A DNA stretch of 10,646 nucleotides from an uncultured Clostridia bacterium (GTDB lineage: Bacteria; Bacillota_A; Clostridia; Christensenellales; UBA3700), in the NCBI GenBank assembly GCA_946545105.1, contig CAMNMY010000011.1:1-10646 (forward strand), in the 5' to 3' direction. Within the stretch, counting starts at the first letter, position 1; each line of letters opens with the position of its first letter. The notes below the pieces were generated by a model, which was not told the origin of the DNA, made no database searches, and saw nothing but the letters and a program-made list of their open reading frames with translations. Shown here in pieces: positions 6,420 to 10,646 of the stretch. The position numbers and the translations under genes are program-made.

Positions 6420-6420
6420 T
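6397..6420. promoter_or_regulatory. Inverted-repeat operator, likely OhrR site
   Basis: AAATATGTCG (6397-6406) and CGATATATTT (6411-6420) form an inverted repeat matching at 9 of 10 positions around the 4-bp centre TATG. It covers the spacer and the whole -10 box, so a bound dimer would block RNA polymerase. MarR/OhrR proteins characteristically bind such AT-rich palindromes in their own promoters. The sequence differs from the B. subtilis ohrA site (TACAATT-AATTGTA), so assignment to this OhrR rests on position. Confidence 0.6.
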
Positions 6421-6427
6421 AAGATGC

Positions 6428-6432
6428 GGAGG
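6428..6432 (+). promoter_or_regulatory. Shine-Dalgarno that sets the ohrR start
   Basis: GGAGG abuts an ATG at 6433 and lies inside the reading frame that could start at 6424, so neither of those Mets can use it. It is 9 nt before the ATG at 6442, which is therefore the likely start. Confidence 0.7.
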
Positions 6433-6441
6433 ATGAAGAAG

Positions 6442-6909
6442 ATGGAAGAAAAGTTTGATGCATTATTGTTAAAAAACCAATTATGTTTTCCAATATATGC
6501 AGTAGCGAACAAGATAATAAGAAGATATCAACCTCTATTAAAGAAATTGGATCTTACTTATACACAATATATAACTATGATGGTTATGTGGGAGAAGAAA
6601 CAAATAAATGAAAAAGTATTAGTAGAAACATTGTATCTTCAATCAAACACATTATCACCACTTTTAAAGAAGTTACAACAAAAGGGATATATTGAAATTT
6701 GTAAGGATGCAAAAGACAAAAGAAACCTAATAATCAAACTAACTCAAAAGGGTGCAGATTTGAAAAAGGAAGCAGTAGATGTTCCAAAGACACTAGCTCA
6801 AACAAGCAACTTAACATTAGAAGAAGCAATTGCGTTTAGAAAAACATTATACAAGTTGTTAAATGATGGTAAAGAGCTAGAAGATGAAACATTGAAATGT
6901 ATGAAATAG
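6442..6909 (+). CDS. ohrR: OhrR-like peroxide-sensing MarR family repressor
   Basis: The product is a 155-residue winged-helix repressor of the MarR family. With the start at 6442 (in-frame ATGs at 6424 and 6433 lack a usable Shine-Dalgarno), the N-terminus reads KNQLCFPIYA. The Cys then falls at residue 15, with Tyr at 29 (RRYQPLL) and 40 (LTYTQY). These are the numbers of the reactive Cys15 and the Tyr29/Tyr40 pair that binds its sulfenate in B. subtilis OhrR. Organic peroxide oxidises Cys15 and releases DNA. The recognition helix region is at about 62-80 (LYLQSNTLSPLLKKL) and the wing at about 88-106 (KDAKDKRNLIIKLT). Extra Cys residues at 87 and 153 are not at the classic 2-Cys position. 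It is first in the operon with the peroxidase and thioredoxin genes and sits behind a palindrome over its -10 box, so autoregulation is likely. Confidence 0.9.
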   Translation: MEEKFDALLLKNQLCFPIYAVANKIIRRYQPLLKKLDLTYTQYITMMVMWEKKQINEKVLVETLYLQSNTLSPLLKKLQQKGYIEICKDAKDKRNLIIKLTQKGADLKKEAVDVPKTLAQTSNLTLEEAIAFRKTLYKLLNDGKELEDETLKCMK

Positions 6910-6954
6910 AAAAAATTATAGTGCAAGATAAATAAATTTTAGGAGGATGTAAAA

Positions 6955-7494
6955 ATGGCATTTTATGATTTTAAAGTAAGAAAGAGAAAGGAAGGCGAAT
7001 TAGATTTAGCCGAATTAAAAGGCAAGGTAGTATTAGTTGTTAACACAGCAACAGGATGTGGTTTTACACCTCAATATGAAGGATTAGAAAACTTATATGA
7101 AGCTTATCACGATAAAGGATTTGAAATTTTAGATTTCCCATGCAACCAATTCAGAGATCAAGCTCCAGGCACAGATGCAGAGATTCATGAATTCTGTACA
7201 GCAAAGTATAAGACACAATTTGATCAATTAGCAAAGATTGAAGTAAACGGTGAAAACGAAGAACCATTATATACATTCTTGAAGGCTGAACAACCACAAG
7301 ACGTAGTAAAGGGATTAGCAAGTAAAATCGCTATGTCAGCAATTAAGAAGCTAAGCGATTCAACAAAGAAAGATAGTGATATCAAATGGAACTTTACAAA
7401 GTTCTTAGTAAATAGAGAAGGAAAAGTAATCAAGAGATATAGCCCAACATATGCTCCAGAAAAGATCGAAGCAGATATTAAGGAATTATTGTAA
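6955..7494 (+). CDS. gpx: Glutathione peroxidase family, thioredoxin-type peroxidase
   Basis: This is a cytoplasmic peroxidase of the GPx/BsaA family, 179 residues long, reducing H2O2 and alkyl or lipid hydroperoxides. The peroxidatic residue is Cys35 in NTATGCGFTPQY (30-41), a Cys where animal enzymes use selenocysteine. FPCNQF (61-66) with Q69 (FRDQAPG), and W145-N146 in KWNFTKFLV, complete the Cys-Gln-Trp-Asn tetrad. Cys81 in EFCTAKY is in the position of the resolving Cys of monomeric GPx enzymes that take electrons from thioredoxin rather than glutathione. The next two genes, thioredoxin and its reductase, support that reading. AGGAGG (6941-6946) is 8 nt from the ATG. The gap to ohrR is 45 nt without a terminator, and 16 nt separate it from trxA. 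FRDQAPG replaces the usual FGGQEPG, a mild deviation. Confidence 0.95.
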   Translation: MAFYDFKVRKRKEGELDLAELKGKVVLVVNTATGCGFTPQYEGLENLYEAYHDKGFEILDFPCNQFRDQAPGTDAEIHEFCTAKYKTQFDQLAKIEVNGENEEPLYTFLKAEQPQDVVKGLASKIAMSAIKKLSDSTKKDSDIKWNFTKFLVNREGKVIKRYSPTYAPEKIEADIKELL

Positions 7495-7510
7495 TTAGGA
7501 GGAAATATAA

Positions 7511-7822
7511 ATGTCAGTAATCGAAATAAATGGAAATAATTTTGAAAGTGAAGTATTAAATTCAAATAAAGTAGTTTTAGCAGACTTCAATGCACAATGG
7601 TGTGGACCATGTAAGATGCTAAAGCCAATCATCGATAGTATCGCTGAAGAAAGAAAAGATATTAAAGTAGTATCTATCGATATCGATGAAGAAGATGAAT
7701 TAGCAGAAAAGTATGAAGTATTCTCAATTCCTTGTGTAGTAGTATTCAAGAATGGAGAAGAAGTAAGAAGAAGCGTAGGCTTCAAGCAAAAGCAAGAAAT
7801 ATTAAATTTAATTGGAGATTAA
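7511..7822 (+). CDS. trxA: Thioredoxin
   Basis: A single-domain thioredoxin of 103 residues, the standard size. It donates electrons from TrxB to target disulfides, here most plausibly the peroxidase encoded just upstream. The active site is W30-C31-G-P-C34-K in DFNAQWCGPCKMLKP. The buried Asp is D25, and the cis-Pro is P74 in FSIPC. Two details are unusual. The residue after the cis-Pro is Cys75 instead of the usual Thr, adding a third Cys close to the active site. Position 27 is Asn, where E. coli thioredoxin has Trp28 (FWAxWCGPC). AGGAGG (7497-7502) lies 8 nt before the ATG, the same arrangement as for gpx, which suggests similarly strong translation. The stop is 1 nt before the trxB start. 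Confidence 0.95.
   Translation: MSVIEINGNNFESEVLNSNKVVLADFNAQWCGPCKMLKPIIDSIAEERKDIKVVSIDIDEEDELAEKYEVFSIPCVVVFKNGEEVRRSVGFKQKQEILNLIGD
7814..7817 (+). promoter_or_regulatory. Shine-Dalgarno of trxB inside trxA
   Basis: GGAG lies within the last codons of trxA, 6 nt before the ATG at 7824. It favours that ATG over the in-frame TTG at 7812, which has no ribosome site and would add four residues ahead of the FAD motif. The layout suggests translational coupling. Confidence 0.7.
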
Positions 7823-7823
7823 T

Positions 7824-8732
7824 ATGTACGACATTCTAATCATAGGCGCAGGTCCTGCCGGATTAACAGCAGCTATATATGAGAAAAGAGAAGCAAAGAG
7901 TGTATTGGTTCTAGAAGCAAAAGCATATGGTGGACAAATTATAAATACACCAGAAATTGAGAACTACCCAGTAGCACCTCATATTTCAGGATTTGATTTT
8001 GCAACAAAGATCTATGAACAAGCAACAGCTCTAGGTGCAGAAGTAGTGTATGAAAAGGCCGTAGAGATTATTGATCATGGTTCTGAAAAAGAAGTAAGAA
8101 CAGAGAATAACTCATATAAGGCTAAAGCTATTATCATCGCAACAGGTTCTGAAAATAGAAAACTTGGTGTCGATGGTGAAGATGAGTTAATAGGTAGAGG
8201 TATTTCATATTGTGCAACTTGCGATGGAGCTTTCTATAGAAAGAAGATAGTAGCAGTTGTTGGCGGTGGAAATACAGCACTTGAAGATGCATTATATTTG
8301 GCAGACATAGCGGAGAAAGTATATCTAATTCATAGACGTGATGCATTTAGAGGCGAAGAGGCAAATGTAAATGCACTTAAAGCAAGAGGAAATGTTGAGT
8401 TTGTACTAAACAGTAGAGTAATAAAGTTAAATGCCCAAAAGCGTTTAGAAAGCATTGATGTACAAAACAACGATGGAGATGTTAGAAACATCGAAGTAAA
8501 TGGTCTATTCGTAGCTGTAGGAAGAATCCCAGAAAACCAAAACTTTGCAAAGGTAGTTAACTTAGATAATTCAGGTTATATTATTGCAGGTGAGGATTGT
8601 GTAACAAATGCAAAAGGAATCTTTGTAGCAGGCGATAACAGAGTAAAAAATGTAAGACAATTAGTAACAGCAACAGCAGATGGTGCAGTAGCAGTAGCAG
8701 AAGCTGTGAAGTATATTAATAATTTAGCATAA
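7824..8732 (+). CDS. trxB: Thioredoxin reductase, NADPH/FAD
   Basis: The product is a low-molecular-weight thioredoxin reductase of 302 residues, within the family range of 300-320. It passes electrons from NADPH through FAD and a redox disulfide to thioredoxin. Domains in order: an FAD-binding fold starting DILIIGAGPAGLTAA (3-17) with GGQIINTPEIENYP at 36-49; then the NADPH domain with the redox centre C130-A-T-C133-D, nucleotide motif GGGNTALEDA (147-156), and H170-R-R-D-A-F-R, whose Arg pair reads the NADP phosphate; then a return to the FAD domain with AVGRIPEN (231-238) and AGDNRVKNVRQLVTATADGA (269-288). It completes the chain NADPH to TrxB to TrxA to peroxidase. It is last in the ohrR operon, 1 nt after trxA, and followed by a hairpin. 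Confidence 0.96.
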   Translation: MYDILIIGAGPAGLTAAIYEKREAKSVLVLEAKAYGGQIINTPEIENYPVAPHISGFDFATKIYEQATALGAEVVYEKAVEIIDHGSEKEVRTENNSYKAKAIIIATGSENRKLGVDGEDELIGRGISYCATCDGAFYRKKIVAVVGGGNTALEDALYLADIAEKVYLIHRRDAFRGEEANVNALKARGNVEFVLNSRVIKLNAQKRLESIDVQNNDGDVRNIEVNGLFVAVGRIPENQNFAKVVNLDNSGYIIAGEDCVTNAKGIFVAGDNRVKNVRQLVTATADGAVAVAEAVKYINNLA

Positions 8733-8754
8733 TAGACTCCTTAATAAATATTAT

Positions 8755-8795
8755 AAGTAAGAGGCGCATTTTATATGTGCCTTTTACTTTATATA
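8755..8795. terminator. Hairpin between convergent trxB and DUF3990 genes
   Basis: A 14-bp stem, AAGTAAGAGGCGCA (8755-8768) with TGTGCCTTTTACTT (8776-8789), contains two G-U pairs and a 7-nt loop. On the plus strand, the GGCGCA/TGTGCC core is followed by TTTTACTTTAT, an adequate U-rich tail for trxB. The stop codon of the minus-strand gene lies in the right arm, so the same hairpin may terminate that gene too. The tail in that direction is weaker. Confidence 0.75.
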
Positions 8796-9338
8796 GTCTT
8801 CTAAAAGTCCAGCTAAATTTTCTTGATATTCTTCTTCCTCTTTTCGAACAAGAGCTCTATATTTAATTAAATTCTTTTCAGGAATAACATAAGATGATAA
8901 GAACTTTAAATTGTCTACGGCCTTTTGTGTTTTTAGCGTTACTTGTTCATATTGTGGTCCAACACATAAAATCTCAAGTGCTTTTTTAGAATCTAAAAGC
9001 CCTGATGTTAGAATTCCCCAAGTATCATAGATTGTGTCATTTGCTATAGGGCCTATTATAACGTCATATTCAGCTAAATAATCTTCTTTAAAGTTTCTAT
9101 TTGAAAATATATAATCAAACCATTCTTTATCTCTGTTAAAGCGTTTAATCTTCAAATTTGTTTCGTCTAATTCATATGAATTGGAAATTGTCTTTTCATT
9201 TTTTCTTTTCTTTGCCCATTTTTCAGAGAAATCTTTATTCGATGAAGTGTAGAAGCCCTGACCAAAATCGGCATTTGATCTACCATATTTAACATCTGGA
9301 TTTTTAATTTCAGAAAAACCTACATGGTATAAAAGCAT
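8784..9338 (-). CDS. DUF3990 family protein, ADP-ribosyltransferase-like
   Basis: The 184-residue product opens with MLLYHVGF and continues with a conserved R20..NADFGQGFYTSS (21-33) and WAKKR segment. Further on are YDVIIGPIANDTIYDT (91-106) and EQVTLKTQKAVDNLKFL (131-147). These match DUF3990 proteins, which resemble ADP-ribosyltransferases (PARP-like fold). H5, Y30 and possibly Q132 could be the equivalent of the H-Y-E/Q NAD-binding triad; that is inference. The ATG at 9338 has AAAGGAG 5 nt upstream, whereas a GTG at 9344 overlaps that site. As I recall, such genes in gut Firmicutes often sit beside a small DUF3791 gene in a toxin-antitoxin-like pair, but no such neighbour is present. It is a single-gene unit with its own extended -10 promoter and a palindrome over it. 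The C-terminus is Glu/Lys-rich and helical. Cellular target unknown. Confidence 0.85.
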   Translation of the reverse strand: MLLYHVGFSEIKNPDVKYGRSNADFGQGFYTSSNKDFSEKWAKKRKNEKTISNSYELDETNLKIKRFNRDKEWFDYIFSNRNFKEDYLAEYDVIIGPIANDTIYDTWGILTSGLLDSKKALEILCVGPQYEQVTLKTQKAVDNLKFLSSYVIPEKNLIKYRALVRKEEEEYQENLAGLLEDYIK

Positions 9339-9343
9339 AATCA

Positions 9344-9350
9344 CTCCTTT
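9344..9350 (-). promoter_or_regulatory. Shine-Dalgarno that sets the DUF3990 gene start
   Basis: AAAGGAG (9350-9344) is 5 nt before the ATG at 9338. The in-frame GTG at 9344 overlaps it and cannot be its start. Confidence 0.75.
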
Positions 9351-9367
9351 GATACCATTATATCAAA
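9348..9367. promoter_or_regulatory. 20-bp perfect palindrome over the DUF3990 promoter
   Basis: TTTGATA (9348-9354) and TATCAAA (9361-9367) are perfect inverted arms with a 6-bp centre. The palindrome covers the -10 box (TATAAT, minus strand 9362-9357), the predicted start near 9350 and the start of the ribosome site. A bound repressor dimer would silence the gene. Confidence 0.5.
9357..9365 (-). promoter_or_regulatory. Extended -10 promoter of the DUF3990 gene
   Basis: TGATATAAT (9365-9357) is a perfect extended -10, with no recognisable -35 17 nt upstream. A start near 9350 gives a leader of only about 12 nt. Upstream, ATCACAC occurs twice on the minus strand (9395-9389 and 9379-9373) with a 16-bp period, where an activator could bind. 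Confidence 0.65.
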
Positions 9368-9389
9368 CTATCGTGTGATAAATAGAGAG

Positions 9390-9433
9390 TGTGATTTAAA
9401 TAAATAAGTGCTGCGTTTGATTGCAGCACTTAT
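9390..9433 (-). terminator. Rho-independent terminator of the peptidase gene
   Basis: A perfect 11-bp stem, ATAAGTGCTGC (9404-9414) with GCAGCACTTAT (9423-9433), has an 8-nt loop. Read on the minus strand it is followed by TTATTTAAATC, a U-rich tail. It sits 30 nt after the stop of the minus-strand peptidase gene. Confidence 0.88.
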
Positions 9434-9462
9434 AGTTATCTAATTCTAGTAAATTTTAAATA

Positions 9463-10497
9463 TTAAAAGTCGACACCTGATACTAAATCGTACCAATTAA
9501 AGCCAATCATAGTAAATGAGGAATCATAATCCAAAACAAGGAATTGATAGTTACCATTGACATAGAAGTTGCCACGATCATCTGTATGCCAGCCATTGCA
9601 TACAACAAAAACTGTATAGTCTTCGCTGCCAGATTTGCTAAATAGCCAGTTCCATCCAGATTTTGTTTTGTATTTATATTTAATAGTTATTCTATATGCT
9701 CCAGCAATTGCTAAAGTATGGGCACCTTTTCTATCGTAAGTGTAAACATTAATTAAAGATAAAGGCAAAACTTTTTCTGCATCCAAATTAGCAATTGACA
9801 TACAATAATTAAGTTTGTTTACGTGATCGAAACCTGCTGTGCCACCCCAAAAATCAAAAGCTAATCCAAAATCATAGTAATATGGAGCAACAACATCACG
9901 AATATAAATAAACATACTATTAACATTTGTTCCAGAACTATATGTTGTAAGGGAAAGATCATCGCCGCTAATAGCAGTGTAATCGTTTGCTGAAGACTTT
10001 TCAAATGTTTCAACAATTCGTGCAAAACGTTCTTCTCGAGTGTCAGGGAAAACATATTGCTCGTCGCATAAAGCGGCAGTAGCTTCGATTATTTCTTCTA
10101 AAGCAACAAGAGTACATGTTCCTGTGATAGCTCTACCGTGAGTTGCTTCATATGATGCATTTAATTCGGCTTGGCTAATGTTTGGAACATCGAACATAGA
10201 TACGCATGTAGATGAACAATTTGTTATTGTTATTTTGTCTGGGTTTGCATTGTTTTCAGCAACTAGCTTTTCAGAAATATTATCTACAACTTGTTCATAA
10301 CATGAGTTTATAGAATAATATAACCCAAATGGATTTTGGAAATTCATTGAGTCACTTGCAGATGTAGGTTCAAGTGAAAGAGCTTCTGCTGTTTTTTGTG
10401 GTACATAATTCATTGGCATAATAAAGCCAATACATAATAATAAAAAAACGACTAACATTATATATGTTAATCTTGCGCGAAATAAATTAGTTTTCAT
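9463..10497 (-). CDS. Putative exported papain-like cysteine peptidase
   Basis: The 344-residue product has a basic N-terminus (MKTNLFRARLTY) and one hydrophobic segment at about 12-30. That segment ends near AEA (37-39), so it is either a signal peptide or a membrane anchor. The rest looks extracellular. TGTC128TLVALEEI resembles the Cys motif at the start of the central helix of papain-fold enzymes. GAH260TLAIAGAYRI resembles the catalytic His strand, and VVCN301GWHTD the Asn/Trp segment, in the papain order Cys-His-Asn. The usual Gln six residues before the Cys is not seen. The region 40-120 would be a pro- or accessory domain. The specific family is unknown to me, and a C39-like or staphopain-like relative is possible. 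The ATG at 10497 has AGGAGAG 5 nt upstream. The frame is open to 10638, but the extra 47 residues have no ribosome site and would bury the signal peptide. No inhibitor, transporter or partner gene is adjacent. Confidence 0.72.
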   Translation of the reverse strand: MKTNLFRARLTYIMLVVFLLLCIGFIMPMNYVPQKTAEALSLEPTSASDSMNFQNPFGLYYSINSCYEQVVDNISEKLVAENNANPDKITITNCSSTCVSMFDVPNISQAELNASYEATHGRAITGTCTLVALEEIIEATAALCDEQYVFPDTREERFARIVETFEKSSANDYTAISGDDLSLTTYSSGTNVNSMFIYIRDVVAPYYYDFGLAFDFWGGTAGFDHVNKLNYCMSIANLDAEKVLPLSLINVYTYDRKGAHTLAIAGAYRITIKYKYKTKSGWNWLFSKSGSEDYTVFVVCNGWHTDDRGNFYVNGNYQFLVLDYDSSFTMIGFNWYDLVSGVDF

Positions 10498-10502
10498 TAA
10501 TT

Positions 10503-10509
10503 CTCTCCT
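10503..10509 (-). promoter_or_regulatory. Shine-Dalgarno that sets the peptidase start
   Basis: AGGAGAG (10509-10503) lies 5 nt before the ATG at 10497. The ATG at 10638 has no such site within the window, which ends 8 nt upstream. Confidence 0.75.
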
Positions 10510-10528
10510 ACTAGATAACTTAAATAAT

Positions 10529-10557
10529 ATGCTATTACAGATATGTTTTGAAGTCAA
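10529..10557 (-). promoter_or_regulatory. Candidate promoter of the peptidase gene
   Basis: TTGACT (10557-10552, 5/6) is followed after 17 nt by TAGCAT (10534-10529, 4/6). The start would be near 10522, giving a leader of about 25 nt that contains the ribosome site. It is moderate, because the -10 is weak. Confidence 0.4.
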
Positions 10558-10646
10558 TTGCAAAGATATACATTTACAAAATAGTAGTAATAAAGTGTAC
10601 GTCAAAATAATACACCACTCAAAGTAGAGCCACAGCATGGTTCTAT

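Noticed and set aside
7224..7785. Minus-strand open frames antisense to gpx and trxA
   Set aside because: They lie opposite clearly conserved genes and encode Ser/Phe/Leu-rich sequences typical of the reverse strand of AT-rich coding DNA.
8134..8346. Minus-strand open frame rich in His, Leu and Tyr inside trxB
   Set aside because: It is a shadow of trxB with no start signal.
10498..10638. 47-residue N-terminal extension of the peptidase from an ATG at 10638
   Set aside because: A strong Shine-Dalgarno precedes the ATG at 10497, a promoter lies inside the extension, and the signal peptide would become internal.
1..10646. A phage defence island, CRISPR array or mobile element
   Set aside because: I found no repeats, integrase, transposase or defence gene set. 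The DUF3990 gene stands alone and every other gene is metabolic, transport, redox or exported.

Overview
The window is an AT-rich, densely packed bacterial segment. It uses the standard genetic code: TGG encodes Trp and TGA occurs only as a stop. Strong Shine-Dalgarno sequences, lipoprotein signal peptides, low-GC codon choice and an OhrR of Bacillus subtilis type point to a low-GC Firmicute. An uncultured gut Bacilli or Clostridia lineage is my guess, partly because of the GH26 mannanase and the AEC, MATE and DUF3990 genes. I see no rRNA, tRNA, CRISPR array, insertion sequence or phage gene.

Layout. (1) Positions 1-395 hold the 3' end of an unrecognised gene. (2) Positions 432-3191 hold a MATE-type exporter on the plus strand, convergent with a minus-strand pair, ybaK-like Cys-tRNA(Pro) deacylase followed by an AEC-family permease. 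The MATE and AEC stop codons overlap. (3) Positions 3191-5104 start with a divergent promoter region with overlapping -35 boxes. It drives ybaK leftward and a small lipoprotein plus a diaminopimelate decarboxylase (lysA type) rightward, ending in a strong hairpin terminator. (4) Positions 5117-6360 hold a lipid-anchored GH26 beta-mannanase behind an extended -10 promoter and a perfect palindrome, then a possible 20-codon ORF, then a terminator. (5) Positions 6390-8789 are the functional core of the window: an OhrR-like peroxide sensor, a Cys-type glutathione peroxidase, thioredoxin and thioredoxin reductase in one operon, closed by a hairpin shared with the next, convergent gene. (6) Positions 8784-10497 hold two minus-strand single-gene units, a DUF3990 (ADP-ribosyltransferase-like) protein and an exported papain-like cysteine peptidase, each with its own promoter and the latter with a clear terminator.

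The redox operon reads as a self-contained circuit. Oxidised OhrR (Cys15) would release the inverted repeat in its promoter. NADPH electrons would then pass through TrxB (CATC) to TrxA (CGPC) and on to the peroxidase (Cys35/Cys81), which reduces hydroperoxides. The other genes look like ordinary accessory or housekeeping functions.

The most unusual signals are three. Several transcription units (MATE, ybaK, GH26) have a -10-like hexamer exactly 7 nt before the start codon and no Shine-Dalgarno, as leaderless mRNAs would. Two promoters carry perfect palindromes of unknown regulator (GH26 and DUF3990). A tiny Cys-containing ORF with three tandem stops sits between the mannanase and the peroxide operon. 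I did not find a clearly new multi-gene system.
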